Shown: positions 1 through 8,601, numbered from the stretch's first letter. The stretch is DNA of 64,000 bases from Antribacter gilvus (GCF_003946865.1 NZ_QXTH01000004.1:62001-126000), one strand, 5' to 3'. The notes: generated by a model not told the origin, from the sequence alone. Made by a program: numbers and translations.

Positions 1-782
1 CGTGGCTCCTGGCGGCCTCCGCCGTGTGGGCGCTCGGGCTCAACGCGGGCGCGTACGCCCTCGCCGGCGGCCTCGCGCTCTTCCTTCCGGCAGCGGCAGC
101 GGGCGCCCATGTCCGACGCCGGTCCGCCCTCCCCGCGCAGGAGGCCTCACCTCCGCGACCGAAGACCTCGTGGCGCGAGGAGACCGCCGCGGGCCTCCGC
201 TTCATCTGGTCCAGCGACATGCTGCGGCCCCTGTGGATCCTGAGCATCGCGATCGGGATCTGCCACGCCGCCGTGACGTCCACCCTGGTGCTGTTCGTGC
301 TCGACCAGCTCGTCGTCCCGGAGGCCTGGTACGGCACCTTCATCCTCTCGGGCGCCGCCGGCGCGCTCTTCGCCACCACGGTCGCCGGGCGGCTCAAGGA
401 GCGGTTCGGCACCGGCCGCACCATGGCCTGGGCCAACATCCTCGGGCTCGTCGCGTGGATCGTCGCGGGCGCCCTGCCGAGCGTGCCGCTGGCCGCCGCC
501 TGCCTGTTCGTGACGTTCGGCTGCACGGTGGTGTGGAACGTGCTGGTGATGTCGCTGCGCCAGGCGGCGATCCCGAGCGCGCTGCTGGGCCGCGTGCACG
601 GCACCTGGCGCACCCTGCTCTGGGGCGCGATGCCGATCGGCTCGCTGCTGGGCGGGCTGCTCGCCCGCGGCGGGCTCAGCCTCCCGCTCGTGGTGGGAGG
701 CGCTGCCGGGCTGGTGATCGCGGCGGTGGGCTACCGGACCGTGGCGAGGCTGCCGAACCCCGAGGACCTGCCGCCCCACTGA
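1..782 (+). CDS. MFS transporter, C-terminal part (cut by window start)
   Basis: The 5' end lies outside the window; the reading frame is open from base 3. The visible roughly 260 residues hold hydrophobic helices typical of the C-terminal half of a major facilitator permease, with a basic cytoplasmic loop (GRLKERFGTGR) between two of them and a second short loop near LLGRVHGTWR. The family moves small molecules across the plasma membrane using a proton or solute gradient; nothing visible fixes the substrate. The protein ends ten bases before the stop of the convergent small membrane protein. It is most like MFS antibiotic/drug exporters of actinobacteria, by inference. Confidence 0.75.
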   Translation, partial: WLLAASAVWALGLNAGAYALAGGLALFLPAAAAGAHVRRRSALPAQEASPPRPKTSWREETAAGLRFIWSSDMLRPLWILSIAIGICHAAVTSTLVLFVLDQLVVPEAWYGTFILSGAAGALFATTVAGRLKERFGTGRTMAWANILGLVAWIVAGALPSVPLAAACLFVTFGCTVVWNVLVMSLRQAAIPSALLGRVHGTWRTLLWGAMPIGSLLGGLLARGGLSLPLVVGGAAGLVIAAVGYRTVARLPNPEDLPPH

Positions 783-792
783 GGCGGCGGGC

Positions 793-1170
793 TCAGGACT
801 CCCCGGCGGACATCGTCGGGCGGGCGAGCCGGAAGCCCATCCCGAGCCCCACGGACAGCGCCCCGGCCACCCCGGTGAGCACCGCCCAGCGGTAGTGCGC
901 CCAGGGCGCCGGGACCTCGGGCGCGCTGAACGTCGTCTCGGACAGCGGCGCGTAGGCGAACCAGCCGAACTCCACGGCCACGGGCCGCGACACGAGCCAG
1001 GCCGTCAGCACGAGGAGCACCGCGCCGAGCACGATCGCCGACATCGTCCACGCGCCGCCGGGACTTGGTGGGTCCTCGGCGGGACTCGGCACGTCCTCGC
1101 CGGGACCTTCCCCGGAGCCGCTCGGGCTGGGGTCGCCGTGACCGGCGCCATGGTGGGGCATACCGCTCAT
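793..1170 (-). CDS. small two-helix membrane protein, unknown function
   Basis: A 125-residue protein (from ATG at 1170; ATG at 1161 and a longer start at 1197 are alternatives). A Gly/Pro/Ser-rich, His-containing N-terminal segment (HHGAGHGDPSPSG) of about 40 residues precedes one membrane helix (about residues 43-60), a roughly 30-residue loop beginning FGWFAYAPLSE, and a second helix (about 92-112) ending in the basic GFRLARP. The loop resembles small uncharacterised actinobacterial membrane proteins; I do not recognise a named family. It is convergent with the MFS gene and followed upstream by the EIIA gene on the same strand. Confidence 0.6.
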   Translation of the reverse strand: MSGMPHHGAGHGDPSPSGSGEGPGEDVPSPAEDPPSPGGAWTMSAIVLGAVLLVLTAWLVSRPVAVEFGWFAYAPLSETTFSAPEVPAPWAHYRWAVLTGVAGALSVGLGMGFRLARPTMSAGES

Positions 1171-1220
1171 CGTGATCCGATCCGCGCGCGGGGGCAAACG
1201 ATGGCGTGGCGCGCGGCGTG

Positions 1221-1724
1221 TCAGGGCAGGCGGAACAGCGGGTCACCAGCGGCGACGACAGTCCCGGGCCGCACCAGCTCGGTCAGGCCCGCCGGGCCCA
1301 GGTCCAGGGCGACGACCGGGACGAGGGGCGAGCGGCCGCCGTCGGACACCGTGGCCGGAGACCAGGACACGAGGGTCTCCCCCGCGCGGACCCGGTCGCC
1401 CTCGGCGACGTGGAGGGTGAAGCCCTCCCCGCGGAGCTGGACCGTGTCGATGCCGAGGTGGACCAGCACGCCGCGGCCCCCGACCGGGCCGGCGGACGAC
1501 CCGCCGTCCGACGACCCGCCGTCCGCCGCCACGACGAACGCGTGGGCGTGCAGCTTGACCACGACGCCGTCGCACGGGGCCACCACGTCACGGCCCAGCA
1601 TCCGGTCCGGGTCGACCGCGAGGCCCGGCCCGACGAGGCTCTCGGCAAAGACAGGGTCGGGCACGTCGCGCATCGCGACGACGCGTCCCGCGACGGGAGA
1701 GAGGACTGTCAGCGCCTCAGCCAT
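1221..1724 (-). CDS. crr: PTS glucose-type EIIA component
   Basis: Cytosolic phosphocarrier of the sugar phosphotransferase system (EIIA-Glc family, 167 residues). It accepts phosphate from HPr and passes it to a sugar-specific EIIB domain. The family pattern is clear: conserved His at residue 61 in LHAHAF and the phosphorylated His89 in VHLGIDTVQLRGEGF. An insert of about 16 Gly/Ser/Asp residues (68-84), encoded by short GC-rich repeats, separates the two His-bearing strands and is unusual. The gene diverges from enzyme I, so the two general/shared PTS parts sit together, but no HPr or EIIBC is present in the window. A GACGAT hexamer at 1731-1736 ends six bases before the ATG, suggesting a leaderless mRNA. 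Confidence 0.9.
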   Translation of the reverse strand: MAEALTVLSPVAGRVVAMRDVPDPVFAESLVGPGLAVDPDRMLGRDVVAPCDGVVVKLHAHAFVVAADGGSSDGGSSAGPVGGRGVLVHLGIDTVQLRGEGFTLHVAEGDRVRAGETLVSWSPATVSDGGRSPLVPVVALDLGPAGLTELVRPGTVVAAGDPLFRLP

Positions 1725-1815
1725 GGGGTCATCGTCCCAGACCTGGGGCGCTGCGGCCGGGATCCGTCCGGGACTGCACCGCCCCGACCCCTCGCGGGCC
1801 CGTGACCGGCCGTGT

Positions 1816-1821
1816 TACGTT
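1816..1821 (+). promoter_or_regulatory. -10-like TACGTT upstream of enzyme I
   Basis: TACGTT fits the actinobacterial TAnnnT -10 pattern and lies about 40 bases before the ptsI ATG, leaving a short leader that contains a GGGAGCG ribosome-binding site. No good -35 box is visible. Confidence 0.35.
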
Positions 1822-1862
1822 CGCTCGCGCGCCTCGACGACGAGACTGACGGGAGCGGCCGC

Positions 1863-3530
1863 ATGTCCACCGAGAACGACACGCTCATCGGCGTCGCAGC
1901 AAGTCCGGGCCGCGCCGTGGGGCCCGTCGTCCGTATGCCGCCGCGCGTGCCGGAACCGCCCACCACTCGGCTCCCGCGGGGCACCGAGGACGCCGCCGCC
2001 GCCGCGGTCACCGAGGCCGCGTCCCGCGTGGAGCGGGATCTCGCCGAGAGGGCCACGCGCGCGTCCGGGACGGCGTCGGACGTCCTGTCCGTCACGGCGG
2101 CCATGGCCGCCGACCCCACTCTGGCCGCCGACGCCGTCCGTCGCGTCCGCGAGGACCGGCTCACCCCCGAGCGGGCCGTCTGGGACGCCGCGGGCGCAGT
2201 AGCGAGCCAGCTCGAGTCCCTCGGCGGGCCGATGGCGGAGCGGGCGCGCGACGTCCGCGACGTGCGCGACCGCATCGTCGCCGCGCTCACCGGCGTCACG
2301 CCGCCCGGCGTCCCCTCCCCCGGCCACCCCTTCGTGCTCGTGGGCGCCGACCTGGCGCCCGCCGACACCGCGATGCTCGACCCGGACACGGTCCTCGCCC
2401 TGGTCACCACCCGCGGCGGCCCCACGTCCCACACCGCCATCCTGGCGCGAACCCTCGGCATCCCCGCCGTGGTCGCCCTGCCCGGCGCCTCCTCGCTGAC
2501 CGAGGGCGAGAAGGTCCTCGTCGACGGCACGCTCGGCACGGTCTCGCGGTCGCCGTCGGAGTCCGCGGTCGAGGACGCCCGACGCCGGAGCGCGGCGTCG
2601 GCCCCCGTCTTCAGCGGGCACGGGAGAACCAAGGACGGGGCGGAGATCGAGCTGCTGGCAAACGTTGCCGACCCCGCCGGGGCGGTCACCGCCGCCGAGG
2701 CCGGGGCGCTCGGCGTGGGGCTGTTCCGCACCGAGTTCTGCTTCCTCGGCCGAGGCGAGGAGCCCACCGTGGACGAGCAGGTGCGCGAGTACCGCGCGGT
2801 GCTCGCGCGGTTCCCGGGTCGCCGCGTGGTGGTCCGCACCCTCGACGCCGGGGCCGACAAGCCGCTCCGCTTCCTCGCCCCCGGCCACGAGGACAACCCC
2901 GCCCTCGGCGTGCGAGGGCTCCGGACCGCTGTGGACCACCCGGGGGTGCTCGACCGGCAGCTCGCCGCGATCGCCGCGGCCTCGGCCGCCGAGTCCGCCG
3001 ACGTCTGGGTGATGGCACCGATGATCGCCACCGTGGACGAGACCCGGGACTTCGTGGCGGCGTGCGCGTCCCACGGGCTGGACCACGCCGGGGTCATGAT
3101 CGAGACGCCCGCCGCCGCGCTCCAGTCCCGGTGGATCATGGGGGTGGCGGACTTCGCGAGCCTCGGGACCAACGACCTCACGCAGTACACGATGGCCGCC
3201 GACCGCGACCTCGCCGGGGTCGCCGCGCTGTCGACACCGTGGCAGCCGGCCGTGCTGGAGCTGGTCCGGGTGGCGTGCTCCGGCGGGGCGGTGCATGGTC
3301 GTCCGGTGGGCGTGTGCGGAGAGGCCGCTGCGGATCCGTGGCTCGCGCCCGTGCTCGTCGGGCTGGGGGTAACGTCGTTGTCCATGACCCCGCGCGCACT
3401 CGCGGAGGTGGCCGCGGTGCTCGCGACCGTGACCAGCGAGGAGTGCGCGGACCTGGCACGGCTGGCGCTCGACCAGCCCACCGCCCGGGCCGCACGGGAA
3501 GCGGTACGTCTACGGATCGTGACCCCATAG
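1863..3530 (+). CDS. ptsI: PTS enzyme I (PEP-protein phosphotransferase)
   Basis: Transfers phosphate from phosphoenolpyruvate to HPr, the first step of PTS sugar uptake, in the cytosol. The 555-residue product has the N-terminal HPr-binding/phosphohistidine half with the active His190 in GGPTSHTAILAR, and a PEP-binding TIM barrel with LFRTEFCFLGR, GVMIETPAAAL, SLGTNDLTQYTMAADR and the catalytic Cys region VGVCGEAAADP. It is slightly short for the family (about 570). The ATG at 1863 follows GGGAGCG and starts at the conserved GVAASPGRAVGP region; the upstream in-frame ATG lacks homologous character. It is divergent from crr, suggesting joint control of PTS capacity. Confidence 0.95.
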   Translation: MSTENDTLIGVAASPGRAVGPVVRMPPRVPEPPTTRLPRGTEDAAAAAVTEAASRVERDLAERATRASGTASDVLSVTAAMAADPTLAADAVRRVREDRLTPERAVWDAAGAVASQLESLGGPMAERARDVRDVRDRIVAALTGVTPPGVPSPGHPFVLVGADLAPADTAMLDPDTVLALVTTRGGPTSHTAILARTLGIPAVVALPGASSLTEGEKVLVDGTLGTVSRSPSESAVEDARRRSAASAPVFSGHGRTKDGAEIELLANVADPAGAVTAAEAGALGVGLFRTEFCFLGRGEEPTVDEQVREYRAVLARFPGRRVVVRTLDAGADKPLRFLAPGHEDNPALGVRGLRTAVDHPGVLDRQLAAIAAASAAESADVWVMAPMIATVDETRDFVAACASHGLDHAGVMIETPAAALQSRWIMGVADFASLGTNDLTQYTMAADRDLAGVAALSTPWQPAVLELVRVACSGGAVHGRPVGVCGEAAADPWLAPVLVGLGVTSLSMTPRALAEVAAVLATVTSEECADLARLALDQPTARAAREAVRLRIVTP

Positions 3531-3557
3531 GTTCACGAGAAGGACACGTACGGCGCC

Positions 3558-3563
3558 TAGGGT
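3558..3563 (+). promoter_or_regulatory. leaderless-type -10 box TAGGGT
   Basis: TAGGGT ends seven bases before the ATG at 3571, which has no Shine-Dalgarno. This is the classic actinobacterial arrangement where transcription begins at or next to the start codon. Confidence 0.5.
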
Positions 3564-3570
3564 GGCCCGC

Positions 3571-4449
3571 ATGCTCGACACGAACGGGAGCGAAGTGGCC
3601 GGTTCATCAACCTCCGAGATCCAGGTGACCCTCTCCACGGCGTCGGTATACCCACGCCGCACGGCGTTCGCCTTCGAGACCGCCGCCGAGCTGGGGTACG
3701 ACGGCGTCGAGGTGATGGTGTGGTCCGAGGAGACCACCCAGAACCCGCTGACCCTCGCGCACCTCTCCGCCGACACGGGCATGCCCATCCGGTCGATCCA
3801 CGCCCCCACGCTCCTCGTGAGCCAGCGGGTGTGGGGCCGTTCACCGGCGCCCAAGCTGCAGCGCGCGGTGGAGCTGGCGCAGGAGCTGGGCGCCACCACC
3901 GTCGTCGTGCACCCGCCCTTCCGCTGGCAGTACAAGTACGCGCGGCTGTTCGAGGAGCAGGTGCGGACGCTCAACGAGGACACCGGCGTCACCCTCGCCG
4001 TCGAGAACATGTACCCGTGGCGCGGGGCCCGCCGCGAGATGCAGGCGTACCTGCCCGGCTGGGACCCCGCGGAGCACAGCTACGAGTCCGTGACGCTCGA
4101 CCTCTCGCACGCCAGCGTGGCGCAGCAGGACGGCCTGGCGCTCGTCGAGTCGTTCGGCGACCGGCTGAAGCACCTGCACCTCGCCGACGGCACCGGGGCG
4201 GCCCGGGACGAGCACCTCGTGCCCGGCCGTGGGGGGATGGAGTGCGACAAGGTGCTGCAGGACCTGGTGCGGCGCGGCTTCACCGGCGACGTCTGCCTCG
4301 AGATCTCGACCCGTCGTGCCCGGACCGCCGGTGAGCGGCTGGACGACCTCACGGCCGCCCTGAAGTTCGCGCGCACGTACCTCTCCCCGGAGCCCGGTGA
4401 GTACTCCACGCCGCCGGGAGTGCCGCACCGCGTCCACGACGCCTGGTAG
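3571..4449 (+). CDS. sugar phosphate isomerase/epimerase family TIM barrel
   Basis: A 292-residue cytosolic AP-endonuclease-2-like (xylose isomerase-like) TIM barrel. Visible family traits are strand-ending acidic and His residues in VVVHPPFRW, LAVENMYPW, VTLDLSHA, LKHLHLADGTG and CLEISTR, the usual metal-ligand positions for Glu/Asp/His. Such proteins isomerise or epimerise keto sugars or inositol derivatives; the substrate cannot be read. Start choices are GTG 3562, ATG 3571 and GTG 3595 (the last preceded by GGGAG); I prefer 3571 because the TAGGGT box sits seven bases upstream. It follows ptsI by 40 bases but with its own promoter. Confidence 0.85.
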   Translation: MLDTNGSEVAGSSTSEIQVTLSTASVYPRRTAFAFETAAELGYDGVEVMVWSEETTQNPLTLAHLSADTGMPIRSIHAPTLLVSQRVWGRSPAPKLQRAVELAQELGATTVVVHPPFRWQYKYARLFEEQVRTLNEDTGVTLAVENMYPWRGARREMQAYLPGWDPAEHSYESVTLDLSHASVAQQDGLALVESFGDRLKHLHLADGTGAARDEHLVPGRGGMECDKVLQDLVRRGFTGDVCLEISTRRARTAGERLDDLTAALKFARTYLSPEPGEYSTPPGVPHRVHDAW

Positions 4450-4455
4450 GCGGAG

Positions 4456-5607
4456 TCAGATCCAGCGCTTCCAGCGGAAGACGCGGAACAGCCCCACGCT
4501 CACGCCGGCCATCGCCACGAGGGCGGCCGGGTAGCCGTACGCCCAGTGCAGCTCCGGCATCTGGTCGAAGTTCATGCCGTACACCGTCCCCACCAGCGTG
4601 GGGGCGAAGAGGATCGCGGCCCAGCCGGAAATCTTCTTGACCTCCTCGCCCTGCTGGATGCTCACCTCGGACAGGTGCTTCATCTCCTCGTTCTGGCGCT
4701 GCGCCACGAGGGTGGCGTTGACGGTGAGGATGTCGCGCAGGGCGGCGCGGAACGACTCGACGCGGTCGGCCACCTCGGTGAGGTGGTCCGTGACGTCGCG
4801 CAGGCTCGCCTGCAGCTCCGGGTCGACGTCGTACCGCGCCGACCCCTTGGTGAGCGACGCCAGGACGCCCTGCAGCGGCCGCACCGCGCGCTGGAAGTCC
4901 ACGACCTCGCGGGACAGCTCGTAGATGCGCCGCGACACCTCGGGGTCGCCGCCGAACACCTCCGACTCGATCTCGTCGACGTCGTTCTCGAGGCCGGCGA
5001 CCACCGGCGCGTAGCCGTCCACGACCGCGTCGAGGACCGCGTACAGCACCGCCTCGGTGCCGCGGGCCAGCATCTGCCGGTCCTCCTCGAGCCGACCACG
5101 GACCGCCGCCAGGTCCGGGGACGCGCCGTGGCGCACGGTCACCACGAAGTCGGGGCCGACGAAGAGGTGCAGCTCGCCGAACTCGACGGTCTCCTCCGCG
5201 TCCAGGTACGTCGCGGCGCGCAGCACCACGAACAGCGTGTCGCCGTAGCGCTCGATCTTGGGCCGCTGGTGGGCCTGGATCGCGTCCTCGACGGCCAGGG
5301 GGTGGAGGTCGAACTCCCGGGCCAGGGACATCAGCTCGGTCTCGTCCGGCCGTTCCAGCCCGATCCAGGCCATGCCGCCGGGGCGCTCCCGCAGGGCGCG
5401 GAAGGCCTCGGCGAGGCGGGTGTACGAGGCGGTGCGGCGGCCGTCGTCGTAGATCGCGGCGGCGACCACCGTGCTGCGGCGGGCGGGCGCGCCCGAGTCC
5501 GGCGAGGCGTCGTCGGGCATCGCGAACGGGGTGACGGGCACGTCGGGACGACGGCGCAGCGCGCCGAGGAACTGACGCGGCGGGCGTGCGGGAAGGAAGG
5601 TGGCCAT
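4456..5607 (-). CDS. corA: CorA-family magnesium/cobalt channel
   Basis: A pentameric divalent cation channel of the plasma membrane. The 383-residue product has a long acidic/helical cytosolic domain, then two C-terminal helices with the family signature GMNF at about 344-347 followed by an acidic loop (DQMPELHW) and a basic C-terminus (FRWKRWI). Start: ATG 5607 is preceded by GGAG at five-base spacing; the longer start at 5643 lacks this. Convergent end with the isomerase gene is six bases away. The 333 bases upstream hold no gene and may form a long leader. Confidence 0.93.
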   Translation of the reverse strand: MATFLPARPPRQFLGALRRRPDVPVTPFAMPDDASPDSGAPARRSTVVAAAIYDDGRRTASYTRLAEAFRALRERPGGMAWIGLERPDETELMSLAREFDLHPLAVEDAIQAHQRPKIERYGDTLFVVLRAATYLDAEETVEFGELHLFVGPDFVVTVRHGASPDLAAVRGRLEEDRQMLARGTEAVLYAVLDAVVDGYAPVVAGLENDVDEIESEVFGGDPEVSRRIYELSREVVDFQRAVRPLQGVLASLTKGSARYDVDPELQASLRDVTDHLTEVADRVESFRAALRDILTVNATLVAQRQNEEMKHLSEVSIQQGEEVKKISGWAAILFAPTLVGTVYGMNFDQMPELHWAYGYPAALVAMAGVSVGLFRVFRWKRWI

Positions 5608-5940
5608 GATGACTCCGCAGGTGAACGCGTGGACGTCGGGCACGGGGGCTCGGCCGGACCCTGCGGTCGCAAGAGGACCTGCAGAGTGCCGACGACCACC
5701 CGGCGCGAGACGTCGCGTCGGTGCGGAGTGTGCTCAGGTGGGCGTCAGCGCTGGCCGGTACTACTCGGGGGCTCGCTGCGAGTCATCGCGCGCCACACCC
5801 CCTTTCGTCCCTGCGGCATCCCGCCGCGGCCTGATCGCTCAGTCGCCCGCCCGAACTTGGGTCGGCGGGCAAGGGGCAGTCTACCTGCGTGGGCCGTGGA
5901 TTCGAACCCTTTCGAGGCGTACGTCACACCCCTCTGCCGC
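5608..5940. other. gene-free interval upstream of corA
   Basis: No convincing coding region on either strand. It contains a GC-rich hairpin at 5845-5870 (9-bp stem with one bulged C, 7-nt loop) and a T-arm-like word near 5900 that does not fold as a tRNA. The interval could hold the terminator of the thioredoxin-NHL gene, the corA promoter and a long corA leader; I could not match it to a known magnesium or c-di-AMP riboswitch by eye. Confidence 0.5.
5845..5870. terminator. hairpin, possible terminator
   Basis: GCCCGCC-C-GA pairs with TCGGCGGGC around a seven-base loop. There is no U-tract, which is common in actinobacterial terminators. It lies about 70 bases after the stop of the minus-strand NHL gene. 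Confidence 0.4.
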
Positions 5941-8067
5941 TCAGCCGCGCAGCGGCAGGGTCAGCGTCCCGTCGGGGCCGGGCGCGCCGGCTGCGGCCGG
6001 TGCCACCACGCGGACGGGAACGCCCCAGTCCTGCTGGGCCAGGTGGCAGGCGGGGAACACGTCGGGGTCCGGCTCGCCGTCGGGCCCGAGCGGGACGACG
6101 TCGCACGACGCCGCCTTCGCCGTCACGTGCAGCACGCCCTCCGCGACCTCCGGGTTGATCACGAGGTCGCGGAACAGGTCGGCGCCGCCGCCCGTGCCGC
6201 CGAGGAGGAGCTCCGGCGGGGTGGCGGTGACCTGGAGCTGGGTGGACGGGCCCCAGCGGTCGTCGAGCTTCTGGCCGGGGGCCGGGAGGAACGGGACGTC
6301 GAGCCGCAGCGGGCCGGACGGGATCTCCGTGACCGGCCGCTGCGTGCGCCGGGCGCCGGAGTCGAGCACCTCGCCCGCAAGGGTCGCCGGGAGCGCGATC
6401 CGGGTGAGGCGGTGCGCCGCGGACTCCACGACCACGAGCTCGACGCGGGCGTCGCCCTCGGGGAGCGCGCCGCCAGGGGTCCAGGGCGCGCCGTCCACGA
6501 GGACGACAATGTCGCTCGGCTCCGCGAGCCCCGTCGCCACGGTCGTGACCACGCCGGGGATGCGCGTGCCGGCGTGGTCGCCGACGGGCTCTCCTGAGGC
6601 CTCCGAGGCGGGAGCCGGGGCGAACCGGCGCACGGCGCCGTTGTACGTGTCGGCCACGACGACCGATCCGTCCGGGAGCACCGCGACGCCCAGCGGGTGC
6701 TGGAACAGCGCCTCGTCGGCGGCGCCGTCACGGTGCCCGAAGTCGAAGAGCCCCTTGCCGACGGCGGTCCGGATCCCCACCTCCTCGGCGCCCGACGCGA
6801 CTCCACCCGCGAGCGCCTCGATCCGGCGCAGGGCCGAGGTCTCGGAGTCGGCGAGCCAGATCGTGCCGTCGGCCGCGCGGGCGAGACCGGACGGCTGCGC
6901 GAACCAGGCAGTCGCGCCCGGCCCGTCCTCGAGACCTTCGTTCATGGTCCCGGCGAGAGGCCGGACGCTGCCGTGCCCTCCGCGACCTGCCGGATCGAAA
7001 GCCCACAGCGTGTGATTCCCTGCCATGGCCACGACGACGGCCGCCAGCTCGGGCGACCACTCGACGTCCCACGGCGACGACAGTCGGATGATTCGGGCCG
7101 GGTAGTCGGCGGTGGCGTCGTGTGGCTCGAACGGTCCGTCCAGGTCAGGCACCATGCGGGTTGCCGGAACGACTGCACCGTCGTCGAGATGGCCCGACCG
7201 CAGCACGTTCTCCTGGCCGCCCACCATGAACTGCTGGCCGGTCCCCGCGACGGTGACGACGGCGCCGTCGGACAGCCGGACGCCGCGCAGCGCGTGGTTG
7301 ACGGTGTCGGCAACCACCACGTCGTACCCGACGAGGTCCCGGACGGCCTCCGGCAGCAGGCAGAGCCCGTTCGGCTCGCTGAACCGGGCGTCGTCCGGGT
7401 CGCCGTCGGACAGCCCGCGCTCACCCGAGCCGATGCGGCGCACGAGGGTCTCGCCGTCGGGGGCCAGCTCGGCGAGCGAGTGGTGGCCGGCGTCGGCGAC
7501 GAGGAGGTTCCCGTTCGGCAGCGCGATCGCCTTGGCGGGAAAACGCAGCGTGCCCGACGTCGGCGCGGGCGCCACGTACGGACCGTCGCCCCGGTGCAGC
7601 GTGCCCTTGGCGTCGTGCTCGGTGACGAGCTCCTCGACGAGCGCGGCGATCGCGGAGCCGTGGCCCTCGCCCGCCATCTGCGCGACGACGTAGCCCTCGG
7701 GGTCGATCACGACGAGCGTGGGCCAGGCACGGGCGGTGTAGGCGCCCCAGGTGACGAGGTCCGGGTCGTCGAGGACCGGGTGGTGCACCTCGTAGCGCTC
7801 GACCGCCGCCGCGAGCGCCACCGGGTCCGCCTCGTGCTCGAACTTGGGCGAGTGGACGCCCACGATGACGAGGACGTCGCGGTGCCGTTCCTCGAGCTCG
7901 CGCAGCTCGTCGAGGACGTGCAAGCAGTTCACGCAGCAAAAGGTCCAAAAATCGAGCAGGACAACTTTTCCGCGCAGCTCGCCGAGCGTGACCGTACGGC
8001 CACCGGTGTTGAGCCAGCCGCGGCCGACGAGCTCGGAGGCGCGGACCCGGGGCAGTGCAGTAGTCAC
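5941..8067 (-). CDS. thioredoxin-like domain plus NHL beta-propeller protein (NHLRC2-like)
   Basis: A 708-residue cytosolic protein. The N-terminal 170 residues form a thioredoxin/TlpA-like domain with the motif FWTFCCVNC (Cys44, Cys45, Cys48) and a cis-Pro region RAWPTLVVID. The rest is a six-bladed NHL propeller with repeated blocks such as LPNGNLLVADAGHHSLAEL, VVADTVNHALRGV, IWLADSETSALRRIE and VVVADTYNGAVRRF. This is the architecture of animal NHLRC2 and its bacterial relatives, of presumed redox function. GTG 8067 is preferred over GTG 8085 because CACAAT (8074-8079) ends six bases before it, the leaderless pattern. It is transcribed towards corA. Confidence 0.88.
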   Translation of the reverse strand: MTTALPRVRASELVGRGWLNTGGRTVTLGELRGKVVLLDFWTFCCVNCLHVLDELRELEERHRDVLVIVGVHSPKFEHEADPVALAAAVERYEVHHPVLDDPDLVTWGAYTARAWPTLVVIDPEGYVVAQMAGEGHGSAIAALVEELVTEHDAKGTLHRGDGPYVAPAPTSGTLRFPAKAIALPNGNLLVADAGHHSLAELAPDGETLVRRIGSGERGLSDGDPDDARFSEPNGLCLLPEAVRDLVGYDVVVADTVNHALRGVRLSDGAVVTVAGTGQQFMVGGQENVLRSGHLDDGAVVPATRMVPDLDGPFEPHDATADYPARIIRLSSPWDVEWSPELAAVVVAMAGNHTLWAFDPAGRGGHGSVRPLAGTMNEGLEDGPGATAWFAQPSGLARAADGTIWLADSETSALRRIEALAGGVASGAEEVGIRTAVGKGLFDFGHRDGAADEALFQHPLGVAVLPDGSVVVADTYNGAVRRFAPAPASEASGEPVGDHAGTRIPGVVTTVATGLAEPSDIVVLVDGAPWTPGGALPEGDARVELVVVESAAHRLTRIALPATLAGEVLDSGARRTQRPVTEIPSGPLRLDVPFLPAPGQKLDDRWGPSTQLQVTATPPELLLGGTGGGADLFRDLVINPEVAEGVLHVTAKAASCDVVPLGPDGEPDPDVFPACHLAQQDWGVPVRVVAPAAAGAPGPDGTLTLPLRG

Positions 8068-8144
8068 CGCCCCATTGTGCGGCACCGCGTCAGGGGGGTT
8101 CAGCCGCGACGGATCGGGGACCGACCCGTCGATGAGGGAGCGCC

Positions 8145-8516
8145 TCAGCCCGCGCGGACCTTCCCCACGACGCGGACTCGTACTGCCACGTCGTCGATCT
8201 CCTCCGGCACGGCGTCGACCACCGACGGGTCGGTCACGTTGACCTGGAGGACCCAGCCGTCGCTGTCGCCCGCGACACTCTCCATGCCCATCTCGGCAGC
8301 GAGCACCTCGACCGGCGACGTGTGCCGCTCGGGCGAGCCGGCGGCGTCGATCACCTCCGCGACGGCCACCCCAGGTTCGGGGTACTCGAGCATCCTGCCG
8401 CGCCCCAGCGGAGTGGTGAACTCGGGTGCGACGCCGATACCGACCACCCCTCCGATTCCCGCGACGGACTCGCGCAGCGCGGACTTGGCGGCCCGCGCCT
8501 CGTCGAGTGTTGCCAT
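8145..8516 (-). CDS. small protein resembling the N-domain of a trypsin-like protease
   Basis: A 123-residue soluble protein of unknown function. It opens with a short helix (ATLDEARAAKSALRES) followed by VVGIGVAPEF and, at the C-terminus, VPEEIDDVAVRVRVVG. The same order of short helix, xIGVA-type strand, amphipathic helix and VPxxI..VxV strand is seen in the first 95 residues of the protease encoded 250 bases upstream, so the two may be paralogous domains (inference). ATG 8516 is chosen because AGGAGGTGATC, the exact complement of the 16S 3' end, sits seven bases upstream; ATG 8540 would waste it. Confidence 0.6.
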   Translation of the reverse strand: MATLDEARAAKSALRESVAGIGGVVGIGVAPEFTTPLGRGRMLEYPEPGVAVAEVIDAAGSPERHTSPVEVLAAEMGMESVAGDSDGWVLQVNVTDPSVVDAVPEEIDDVAVRVRVVGKVRAG

Positions 8517-8585
8517 CCCGATCACCTCCTGGTCATCCATTGTGCGCCCCTTGTCCAGCCCTCACACGCGCTACAGGGGCACGGT

Positions 8586-8601
8586 GTGGAAGCGATTCCA
8601 C
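8586..8601. promoter_or_regulatory. LacI-type operator-like palindrome
   Basis: GTGGAA-GCGA-TTCCAC is a palindrome with six-base arms around a central CG, the shape of LacI/GalR family operators. It lies about 70 bases upstream of the 123-residue protein start on the minus strand. No LacI-family gene is in the window. Confidence 0.35.

Noticed and set aside
5895-5912. T-arm-like word resembling a tRNA on the minus strand
   Set aside because: GGGTTCGAATCC occurs, but the flanking bases do not form a 5-bp T stem and no acceptor, D or anticodon arm can be drawn.
5745-5927. 60-codon minus-strand frame in the corA leader
   Set aside because: No ribosome site, Arg/Gly-rich composition and no coherent secondary structure.
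4546-6597. 683-codon open frame on the plus strand
   Set aside because: Arg/Asp/Val/His-rich composition and position opposite corA and the NHL gene show it is an antisense shadow of GC-rich genes.
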